Shown here: piece after piece, positions 1 to 8,497 of the stretch
Layout: every line of letters starts with the position of its first letter
Position numbering within the stretch: position 1 is the stretch's first letter
From: Ampullaceana balthica
Lineage: Eukaryota > Mollusca > Gastropoda > Lymnaeidae
DNA length: 64,000 nucleotides
Direction of reading: 5' to 3'
Assembly (NCBI GenBank): GCA_944989445.1
Contig: CALYLW010000999.1
Coordinates: forward strand, 1 to 64,000
Position numbers and translations under genes: made by a program
Notes under the pieces: generated by a model
Told to the model about the DNA's origin: nothing
The model's database searches: none
Seen by the model: the letters and a program-made list of their open reading frames with translations, nothing else

Positions 1-57
1 TGGCGACAAGCAAAGGTGGGCGGCCGCAGACACCACGAGTTAATATAAAGGATTTAA
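1..57 (-). repeat. Subfamily A dispersed repeat, partial, at window edge
   Basis: Reverse-complement match to 22826-22881, the start of a dispersed TIR repeat also found at 23225, 45731 and 59761. It ends in the ATATAAAGGATTTAAA terminus. The rest lies outside the window, so the palindrome boundary is inside or beyond this element. Confidence 0.8.
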
Positions 58-393
58 AAATGACGGAAGTTTTCCAAATAAATACACATCAGATTAAAAA
101 ATAACGTAATAAAGAACTTTCATTTATTTTTATTTGATTAATTTATTATCATATTGAACAAATTTATGCGGAACGTTCGAAAAGAGTTATATTTGGTGCA
201 GTAACTTTTGGTGCGCACTATTAAACCTAACAGCATTACATCCAAGAAGCATTATATCCATTACGGGAATTATGTATGTTGAATTGATAAAAAAAGTAAC
301 AATAAAAATTGGGTACAGCGTAGAGGGAGAAAATACCGTTCATTATGTTAAAGAAAGACATGTAATCTATAAGGATTATGATGATTAACACAA
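58..393. other. AT-rich spacer, no gene seen
   Basis: Strongly AT-rich DNA with no coding frame. A GGTGCGCACTATTAAAC-like stretch near 210-230 resembles an internal motif of the subfamily A repeat. Mirrored at about 22490-22825. Confidence 0.6.
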
Positions 394-668
394 CGAATTG
401 GGTATGATTACGAATTGGGTATGATTATGAATTGGGTATGATTATGAATTGGGTATGATTATGAATTGGGTATGATTACGAATTGGGTATGATTATGAAT
501 TGGGTATGATTACGAATTGGGTATGATTATGAATTGGGTATGATTACGAATTGGGTATGATTATGAATTGGGTATGATTACGAATTGGTTATGATTATGA
601 ATTGGGTATGATTATGAATTGGGTATGATTACGAATTGGGTATGATTATGAATTGGGTATGATTACGG
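394..668. repeat. 17-bp minisatellite, about 16 copies
   Basis: Unit GAATTGGGTATGATTAY, where the last base alternates C/T between units. One unit has GGTTATG instead of GGGTATG. Mirrored at 22215-22489, including the variant unit. Confidence 0.95.
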
Positions 669-1045
669 TTCCGAACATAAAACTGACCAAACCGAAACGT
701 AAAATGAATTTAGTGTCGCAAGCAAATTCAAAAGATTTCGCAGCGAAATGGTAAATGCTATGAAAATGCACTTTTATTATTATTTTTTTTTCAAGAACAA
801 CTTTTAAGACTATGGTAAAAATGAACTCACATGCCTGAATGAACTGATCGAGGAGAGGGTATGAATCTTAAGTTATGTTGTGACTATGCTAGAGACATTC
901 TATTAGTCCAGGACACATTTTACGGCGGACGAACGATGAGGTCACTGATCTAGCTCCATCAAACTACGAGTCTATGAAGGTGATGCACCCATGTCTGAAT
1001 ATTCGCAAATAGTATATATTATAGTATATAATATAGTATATAATA
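669..1045. other. Unique spacer ending in AT satellite
   Basis: No coding or RNA signal recognised. The last 40 bases are (TATAGTATATAA)-type satellite, which is the outer flank of the LTR insertion. Mirrored at 21837-22214. Confidence 0.6.
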
Positions 1046-1049
1046 TAGT

Positions 1050-2004
1050 TGTAGCCGAGTGGTGGTGGCTATGAATTGTTAGTTTGGTTGTTGTTAATTA
1101 TTTCACAATTAACACACACAAGTAAATGAAATGCAGGTAGGTCGCGAGGACTATAGTTTGTATAATATTTATTTGAATTCTGAATACTTTCTAATATTAG
1201 CACAGCAACTGATGTCTAAGTATTTTAACAATGGAAACACAGTGTACAGTTATACTACAGCCTATACTATCCCTGCAAAGCTAGCTAAGCACTGATCTCC
1301 GACTATCGTTCTCCGGTGTTATTCTCCGGTCTTCTCCTCCGGTGTTGTTCTCGGGGTTGTTCTTTTTAAAACACTAAACTCTCGCCTTATATCCTCGGTT
1401 TCCCTCGAGGTGTCAAAGCTTAATCTATTAACCTTCGACCCTTAATTTTCCCCCCACAAATTCTTTCCCGGGTTTATCCGTGACTTTCTTTACAAGTCAC
1501 AATGATAAATAACTGTTGTCTTCCTTACAACCAACGCCCCTTAATAGCTGACCCAATCAACCAGACGTGAGGTGTTAGGTGTGTTCCTCACGTTCCGTGG
1601 TCCATTCAGAGTTCATTGATACATCGGCGTGGTCGCCGGGCGTGAGCGCATAGGCGTTTTCCCACGTCCTACGTCCGACTCAGAATTCATTGATACGATT
1701 TATGCGCATTTGACAACCCAACATCGGCGTGGCCGCAACTGAGCGTGAAGTCAAGCACGTGACTTTCCTTACAAGCAACAATGATGTATATACACCAATT
1801 AATAGTTCACTCCTCGACCAGACGTGCGGTTTAAGCACGTTCTGTGGTCCATTCGGATTGCATTGATACAAGGGCGTGGCCTCTTGATAGATTTATGAGC
1901 CCCTCCCTGGCCATCCAGCATCGGCGTGGGCTTACTGTAACATGCAAAACTATGGTGCATCTTATTTACTGTAGGCACCCTAAAATTCTGAACGCACTGC
2001 CACA
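1050..2004 (-). repeat. 3' LTR, left arm
   Basis: 955 bp, with TG...CA ends in element sense. It carries the 13-bp extra block absent from the 5' LTR. It includes CTTATAT near 1387, the reverse complement of the ATATAAG promoter motif. Confidence 0.9.
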
Positions 2005-2138
2005 TCCACCCCAGTCTTTTGAAATCCAGCGCCCTCGCTGGTGCAGTTTAAGATTATACTTAAGGGCTATACCCTAATCACTGTACTAGTAGTACTAGTG
2101 TCACATAACTGTGCCTTGCTACATGAAAATAAGCATCT

Positions 2139-2309
2139 CTAAAAATAGCAATGCAAACATATCTTATTGCTAAAACAGTTAATCCAAACATCTGAAATTA
2201 CATTATTTGCTAACAATTTTAAGATGTGTATAAAACCATAGAATAAGGCACCACATGTTATTAAAATTATAGGAATGCCATCCAAAATTGTTGAGACGTA
2301 TGTAAACAT
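2139..2309 (-). CDS. Small hydrophobic ORF after gag
   Basis: A 56-residue frame from a true ATG at 2307-2309, on the same strand as gag and 89 bases after its stop. It is mostly hydrophobic, with one or two possible membrane segments and several late cysteines. In the right arm a one-base deletion near 20619 stops it early. I recognise no family. It could be a chance frame in AT-rich DNA or the last trace of an envelope-like or other gene. Confidence 0.2.
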   Translation of the reverse strand: MFTYVSTILDGIPIILITCGALFYGFIHILKLLANNVISDVWINCFSNKICLHCYF

Positions 2310-2398
2310 TATAAATGAAAACACTAATCTAAAAGTCAATGATATGATCCGCTATGGTGACGTCACATCATTGTTAATAGGGTACCTCATAGTGTCCG

Positions 2399-3805
2399 CT
2401 ACCTCTGCATCATGAGTGATCTGCGCGGCTTAGCTTGAGGAGGTTGTTTCACATCTCTTGAGTGGTCAGTATCATAGCCGAGGTCTTCTGGGAGCGCCAC
2501 GCCCTCTGGCTTGTTACTGAACTGAGGCGTGGGCGTGTGCTTGGGCGCGTGGTCATGGTGTATTGTGGTCACACCCAGTTGACCTTTGGATCCGCGACCC
2601 AAGTCATTCCTGTCTTGACCGCGTTCGGCCGTGACAGGCTGTTTCAACACCGTGCTAGCTGGCGTAGAGCTGTGGGTGTTTTTATCTGCAGTCGATGGAT
2701 TCTTCCTAGGCCGATATCCCTGTCTCCTAGGTCGAATAGGGCAAATTTGGGAATCCCTTGTGATTTCTTTACGGTCGACAGCCGGCGGCGCAGGCACATG
2801 CTTTGCCTTGCAGCCCTCCCCTGTAGGGAATCGCCGCTGAAACTGAAGGCAATCTGTCCGCTGGGTTGTCTTGTTGCGTAGTGGGATCTCTTGAGTTTGA
2901 GATCCACTGCTAAATCCCCACCGAGTCAAATGGTTACGGCGCTTGGTTGGCCATTCTTTGATCTCGCCGCGGCAGGCCGTATCACAGTGCGTGTCCTCAC
3001 TGGGCCTCGGTGTATGAGGTGACCTGTTGCGCCTCACACGATGTGGCTTCCGTGTTGGGGGCTGCCAGATATGTGTGTTGAGCTTGGTCGATTGGTCCCT
3101 GCCATCTTTCTGTGGTGCACAAGGTGACGCTGTCTGAGCCACAGTTTCCTGGTAACCAGGTAGACCTGGGGTTGTCAGGAATTGAGGTGAGTCGTGGTGG
3201 TGAGCGAGGTATTTCCTCTTAGCACGACACTCAACCTCAACATGGCCCTTTCTGTCACACCACAGACATACCTTTTGTCGGTGACGGGATCTCCGCTTGT
3301 TTGATTTTGGATGTCTGGGTGCTGGTGGACAGTGGACACTGTTAGCGTCCCTGTCCCCTCGGTGCTGTTGGATTGACAGTTGGAGCCTATCTTCAACAGC
3401 CGCGACCTGCTGGTTGATGTAGGCCAGTAGGTGTGGCGTAAGCTGTGTGAATGTGAGGTCTGGAGGCGGTACTGTCATAGGCTGGGCAGGGTCGGCGACG
3501 TAAGAGAGGTCCTCTCTCGTCGAGCGTTGAGTAAGGGTGGTGGCGTCTCTCTGCTCACCCCATCTTTGTATTATGAAACGTAGCAGTTTCTCGGGGGTAT
3601 TGATCTCCTCCGGTGCCCGGTCAAACACTTCCTGGCGGGCACGCCCCTCTAAGGTGCCTATGATCCAGGTAACCGCGGCGGCAGAGGGCATGGGCTGTAA
3701 TTGTAGTAACAGTCGTGCCTCTTTCACGAAGGGTTCTGCCCCGCTGTCACCCGTGAACCTCGGTAGCTTTGGCAGACGACTTAACTGTATCTGTTCCTGT
3801 TCCAT
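2399..3805 (-). CDS. gag: Gag-like protein of the LTR element, intact copy
   Basis: A 468-residue frame counted from the first true ATG (3803-3805); the frame is open eight codons further upstream, but only from a GTG. Residues about 13-90 (LPRFTGD, then a helix-rich stretch ending FIIQRWGEQR) resemble the capsid region of Ty3/gypsy Gag and Gag-derived paraneoplastic-antigen proteins. A CCHC zinc knuckle follows: C180, C183, H188, C193, spaced CX2CX4HX4C and preceded by the basic run KRRSRHRQK; it should bind RNA. Residues 194-468 are basic and rich in Pro, Thr and Ser, with no catalytic motif. No Asp-Thr-Gly protease site is visible. This is the only sizeable ORF of the element. It should form particles if translated, with the enzymes supplied in trans. 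Confidence 0.85.
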   Translation of the reverse strand: MEQEQIQLSRLPKLPRFTGDSGAEPFVKEARLLLQLQPMPSAAAVTWIIGTLEGRARQEVFDRAPEEINTPEKLLRFIIQRWGEQRDATTLTQRSTREDLSYVADPAQPMTVPPPDLTFTQLTPHLLAYINQQVAAVEDRLQLSIQQHRGDRDANSVHCPPAPRHPKSNKRRSRHRQKVCLWCDRKGHVEVECRAKRKYLAHHHDSPQFLTTPGLPGYQETVAQTASPCAPQKDGRDQSTKLNTHIWQPPTRKPHRVRRNRSPHTPRPSEDTHCDTACRGEIKEWPTKRRNHLTRWGFSSGSQTQEIPLRNKTTQRTDCLQFQRRFPTGEGCKAKHVPAPPAVDRKEITRDSQICPIRPRRQGYRPRKNPSTADKNTHSSTPASTVLKQPVTAERGQDRNDLGRGSKGQLGVTTIHHDHAPKHTPTPQFSNKPEGVALPEDLGYDTDHSRDVKQPPQAKPRRSLMMQR

Positions 3806-3864
3806 AGCTGAGAATTTCAAACAATTCACTACTTATCACAAAATCACAAACTATCCTCACTTTA

Positions 3865-3884
3865 GAACCCTGCTCGCAGCGCCA
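3865..3884 (-). promoter_or_regulatory. Primer binding site, tRNA-Ser type, left arm
   Basis: In element sense the site reads TGGCGCTGCGAGCAGGGTTC, starting six bases after the 5' LTR. Its complement folds into the last 20 bases of a tRNA exactly: four T-loop bases, a 5-base T-stem strand, a 7-base acceptor strand TCGCAGC, discriminator G, then CCA. A G discriminator with GAACCCTGCTCGC matches what I recall of animal tRNA-Ser(NGA). Tom/17.6/297-type gypsy elements are known to use tRNA-Ser. Confidence 0.75.
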
Positions 3885-3890
3885 AAAATA

Positions 3891-4832
3891 TGTAGCCGAG
3901 TGGTGGTGGCTATGAATTGTTAGTTTGGTTGTTGTTAATTATTTCACAATTAACACACACAAGTAAATGAAATGCAGGTAGGTCGCGAGGACTATAGTTT
4001 GTATAATATTTATTTGAATTCTGAATACTTTCTAATATTAGCACAGCAACTGATGTCTAAGTATTTTAACAATGGAAACACAGTGTACAGTTATACTACA
4101 GCCTATACTATCCCTGCAAAGCTAGCTAAGCACTGATCTCCGACTATCGTTCTCCGGTGTTATTCTCCGGTGTTGTTCTCGGGGTTGTTCTTTTTAAAAC
4201 ACTAAACTCTCGCCTTATATCCTCGGTTTCCCTCGAGGTGTCAAAACTTAATCTATTAACCTTCGACCCTTAATTTTCCCCCCACAAATTCTTTCCCGGG
4301 TTTATCCGTGACTTTCTTTACAAGTCACAATGATAAATAACTGTTGTCTTCCTTACAACCAACGCCCCTTAATAGCTGACCCAATCAACCAGACGTGACG
4401 TGTTAGGTGTGTTCCTCACGTTCCGTGGTCCATTCAGAGTTCATTGATACATCGGCGTGGTCGCCGGGCGTGAGCGCATAGGCGTTTTCCCACGTCCTAC
4501 GTCCGACTCAGAATTCATTGATACGATTTATGCGCATTTGACAACCCAACATCGGCGTGGCCGCAACTGAGCGTGAAGTCAAGCACGTGACTTTCCTTAC
4601 AAGCAACAATGATGTATATACACCAATTAATAGTTCACTCCTCGACCAGACGTGCGGTTTAAGCACGTTCTGTGGTCCATTCGGATTGCATTGATACAAG
4701 GGCGTGGCCGCTTGATAGATTTATGAGCCCCTCCCTGGCCATCCAGCATCGGCGTGGGCTTACTGTAACATGCTAAACTATGGTGCATCTTATTTACTGT
4801 AGGCACCCTAAAATTCTGAACGCACTGCCACA
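3891..4832 (-). repeat. 5' LTR, left arm
   Basis: 942 bp. In element sense it begins TGTGGCAGTGCG at 4832 and ends CTCGGCTACA at 3891. It is flanked outside by the 12-bp AT satellite and inside by the primer site. Confidence 0.9.
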
Positions 4833-4836
4833 TAGT

Positions 4837-5255
4837 ATATAATATAGTATATAATATAGTATATAATGTAGTATATCATATAGTATATAATATAGTATAT
4901 AATATAGTATATAATATAGTATATAATATAGTATATAATATAGTATATAATATAGTATATAATATAGTATATAATATAGTATATAATATAGTATATAATA
5001 TAGTATATAATATAGTATATAATATAGTATATAATATAGTATATAATATAGTATATAATTTAGTATATAATATAGTATATAATATAGTATATTATATAGT
5101 AAATAATATAGTATATAATATAGTATATAATATAGTATATAATATAGTATATAATTTAGTATATAATATAGTATATAATATAGTATATTATATAGTAAAT
5201 AATATAGTATATAATATAGTATATAATACAGTATATAATATAGTATATAATATAG
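4837..5255. repeat. 12-bp AT satellite, left arm
   Basis: About 35 copies of TATAGTATATAA with scattered variants, for example TATTATATAGTAAATA blocks repeated at about 5089-5106 and 5185-5202, showing local re-duplication. Together with 1008-1049 it is the interrupted target of the LTR element. Confidence 0.95.
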
Positions 5256-5468
5256 CAGGGGTGGCCAGAGCTGTTGAAACTGAGAGCCATTTTAAACTTT
5301 TTTAAAAACAAATGTTGAGAGCCTCATTGACGCAATATGGGTCATTAAACCTGACTTGGAAATCTTTCAGTAATCCTTGTAATATATCTTTCATAAATTG
5401 TACGCGAGCCGCAATATGAACACAGAATAGACGCATGCGGCTCGCGAGCCGTGGTTTGGTAACCGTTG
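5256..5468 (+). mobile_element. hAT-type MITE, left arm
   Basis: 213 bp. The 5' end is CAGGGGTGGCCA; the other end in reverse complement is CAACGGTTACCA (8 of 12 match). Flanks TAATATAG (5248-5255) and TAATATCG (5469-5476) agree at 7 of 8 bases, as expected for a hAT 8-bp duplication, although the flank is AT-rich. The GAGCCGCATGCGGCTCGCGAGCC-type core near 5400-5450 is self-complementary. No coding capacity. Confidence 0.7.
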
Positions 5469-5476
5469 TAATATCG

Positions 5477-5625
5477 TGTTGTGTGTATCTAAATATTAAC
5501 TGTGTTTAGGATGATTGAGAGTGAACTGCAATGTCTTTTCTCTATTTGCTGGAAATTTTTGTAAAGCGCAGTGAGCCCAGTCGTATACTGCGTTATATAA
5601 GTGAACAATAATAATAATAAATAAA
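5477..5625 (+). repeat. LINE/SINE-like 3' tail, left arm
   Basis: GTAAAGCGCAGTGAGCCCAG at 5561, then a TATATAA stretch and an (AAT)n tail. The same tail recurs at 46478-46552. Tails of the form GTAAAGCGCT...GCGCTATAAA(T)n are known at the 3' ends of many animal LINEs and their SINEs. Confidence 0.55.
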
Positions 5626-8123
5626 TTATAAGGGATATGAATGTCTTCATTCATTGCCTCTTCTCCTATTCATCCGACCTATTAAATTTATGAGCAATTA
5701 TCAGTCTAAATGAGTGTCACAAAGTGCATCTATCTAAATGAAATGTTAGTTTTGAAACTAATGAAAATGAACATCCTCATGCAACTGTGAGCTATTCGTG
5801 TGTATCGTTTAATTACTCATTCATCATACATCTATTCATACACCATACAATTAGTCATTTAATCAAGCAATTAGTCATACATCATTCAATAAGTCGTAAT
5901 TCACACTATAACTTACAGACGTCGAGGCAATATCAAAAGTTTGATTACGGTCTGACAGACAGACATGTCGACTGACAGGCAGACTTTAGGCCGAAATATG
6001 CAGTCGAGTGGCAATTTACTTCTCCTTATGACGACGCCGAAATTGCACCAAAAGCTATCAGGTTGCACCGAAACCGAAATTTGGTAGGCCTCTACGTAGA
6101 TATCGGTTACCTAGACGCGTAGTCTGCTAATAGCATTAATTGTTGAGCAGTTGTTGGCATTGTTTTGTCTAAAGGGGTGGTGGGGCGGGGTATGAAAGTC
6201 TGACTGTTTGCTTACACTCCTCACCCAAGGCAGAAAATAAATTATACATATATATTTATTATTTTAATCAGATAAAACATATACATTTTCTTTTTATTTT
6301 AAAATAGAAACTATTGTGTGTTTCCATCAATGCAACAGTTCCACTGTACTCTATCAAATAATCGTTTTCCCATGTCTACCTCAGCCCCTTAATCCCAAGT
6401 ATTTAAACCAAACGCTGCTCCCACCTTCGAAATATTTGCGCACTTAAGTACCTTAACGTCACATCCGAGGTTCCTTTTTTTTCTCTATGACCTCGTTAGC
6501 TGCTCGTAATTTGTATCATATCCTAATTATTTCTCTTCTAGTTCTAGAGTATTTTACCTCGTGTTCGTGGGGCCATCTATAAATATTCACATATGGTTTT
6601 TCCGTGTGATCCTCTCTGATGGAATTCAGCATCTTTTCTTTAAATATGCTACTGTTATATATATACATAAGTATTCGGCTTTACACAAAACCACGGGATG
6701 TTTCACTAATTAAATAAACATGTCATCTATATAAAACGAAAAGTTACCAATGTAGCAATTCGGACGTGAACTTCCTATCGACTATAAGTAGATAAAAGTT
6801 GCATACTTGTGACGAATATTGCTAACAATATTATCAGAGCTTAACATTGGTGCATTTTTTTTCCGTCTATTGAACACAGTTCTACTGTCATTTAACTCTA
6901 GACGGGATCATTATTTGTGTGTGTACGTTCAAATAAAACTTGAATAAAAACAATGTGTGAGAATTGACTAGAAAAATCCGATATATATATGAAATAAAAT
7001 TGTGTATATGCATAAATTTTTTTATAAGCACACGTTTTTTTCTTCATGAAAATGAATACTTTTTAAAAATCAGTTAAATTTGTTTTGTTAAAATAAATAT
7101 TGAAGCATGTTTTTGAATGTTATTATTGTACATATATTATTTCTGTATTGCGCTTGTTTTCAGACCTTTATCTTATCTTATCTTATCTGTTTACAGACGC
7201 TCCTTCTATACAGAAGATTATTGCGTCCTACGCTTATCTATGGTTTGTGTTTAGTCCTGCATTTTTATTAGAGATTTAAATGTTGATAAAGTGTTGGTTT
7301 TCCTGGATTCTTCTTTACCGCTGTCCATTAAAACTTTGGTTAGGAGGATCATTGTTTTTTGTTCTTGTGAATTGAACAAGAAAATTGTTATTTTTTAAAA
7401 TATCAATGTCTATCTGAATTTTGAATTAGATTGTTTTCTTCATTTTCAAGTTAGAGTATTATGCGTCATCTATTATTATTACATGTATTTCTCTACTCTT
7501 TACTCTTCTATCATCTAGCGTTTCTGGGTTCCATGATTTAACTGCTAGAGTTACTCTTGCCACTGGCGTGTACACATATAGAGATAAACGCCACTGTTTT
7601 TTTTAAAAATATTTTCTGAACAAGTAAATATTCTCTAACGTTAATATCATCTTGTTCACTCAATGTATAACAGAAAAATTCACGATTTCTCTAAATGCTT
7701 CACCAACACCCCTCTCATCCCTCTTCCACCCCTGTTCCCGTCCCATCATGCTATTCAAGACCCCGATCCTTAACTGCGGAACACAAGCTAATAAAAATAA
7801 TGTATACATCTCCAGGAATTGTGTTTGAGCGCTAATTAGTCGCTATGAACAACTTTTTTTGGGGTGTTTTTTCACCTTGCCGGCTAAACGTTATCAACAT
7901 TTTCAGAAGTTCCCGGATTTCATCGGGAATAGCACGCGCTTTATTGCGGGAATGTGGAATTCTGGGACTCGTCGTTCGCGTGTACTCGTGTGCGTGTTGG
8001 GGTGAGTTGGTGGTTGTGGTGGTGGTTGAGGGGTGGGATTGTAATTGTTAGAGCTGGTGAAGTGTTTTGCATAAAGTGGAGATTGCTGTGCATTTCGGTT
8101 TGTTGTTTGAGCCGAATAATTAG
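5626..8123. other. Unique DNA of left arm, no gene seen
   Basis: About 2.5 kb of AT-rich sequence without a believable coding frame. Small features are imperfect ATTCAT/AGTCAT repeats at about 5815-5890, a (TTATC)n run at 7171-7190 and a GC-richer, non-repetitive stretch at about 7870-8060 ending in a GTGGTTG run. The part at about 6180-6750 differs unusually often from its mirror. Confidence 0.5.
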
Positions 8124-8335
8124 CACTGTAAAAAATCTTACCGTAAAACGACAGTAACTTATCGTGTACTAGCTGCCATTAACTAACCGTCTTTATGGGG
8201 CATTAACGGTAACTTACCGCAGCGATAACTTATCGTTTTTGGCTTACCGTTATTTTACGACGGAATGTCGTAAACTCTTAGGATACCGTTAACGTTAAGT
8301 TAACGTTATTTTAAAAAAAACGATAACCACCCCCC
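8124..8335 (+). mobile_element. Transposon end starting CACTG, left arm
   Basis: The end starts CACTGTAAAAAATCTTACCG, followed by many subterminal copies of TTACCGT/ACGGTAA in both orientations, closing in a ...GTTAACGTTAAGTTAACG run. CACTA/CACTG ends with repeated subterminal motifs are typical of the CACTA-Mirage-Chapaev group, and similar ends are common in fish DNA. No target duplication can be scored because the flank is also mirrored. The poly(A) signal of the adjacent spliced gene lies inside this end, suggesting the gene is carried by the transposon. Confidence 0.6.
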
Positions 8336-8497
8336 CCCTCCATTTTAGGGCAGCCCCCCTACCCTCATTAATACAGCCCTTGTTTTAACATTAGCTACTA
8401 ATAAGCAATACAAACTGGACGCAAATAAATGAGATAAGTATTTTAAAAATTAATACATTTTTTATTAAGTCCATTCAGGTCATAACAGTATCAACAT

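Larger units (their letters stand above)
1050..4832 (-). mobile_element. Gag-only LTR retrotransposon, left-arm copy
   Basis: The 3783-bp element lies on the minus strand. Its LTRs are 3891-4832 (5', 942 bp) and 1050-2004 (3', 955 bp), and both start TG and end CA in element sense. A 4-bp duplication TAGT lies at 1046-1049 and 4833-4836. The 13-bp LTR length difference is an extra block near 1330; I saw only about five other LTR differences, so insertion is recent. The 1886-bp interior has a tRNA-Ser-like primer site, one gag-like ORF and a purine-rich stretch before the 3' LTR. No protease, reverse transcriptase or integrase is present, so it should depend on a related autonomous Ty3/gypsy-type element. 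The target is an AT satellite, matching the TATA preference known for the 17.6/297 group. Confidence 0.92.

Noticed and set aside
1799..2077. Short ORFs within the LTRs on both strands
   Set aside because: They recur in every LTR copy only because the LTRs are repeated; none precedes a plausible start context or shows a domain.
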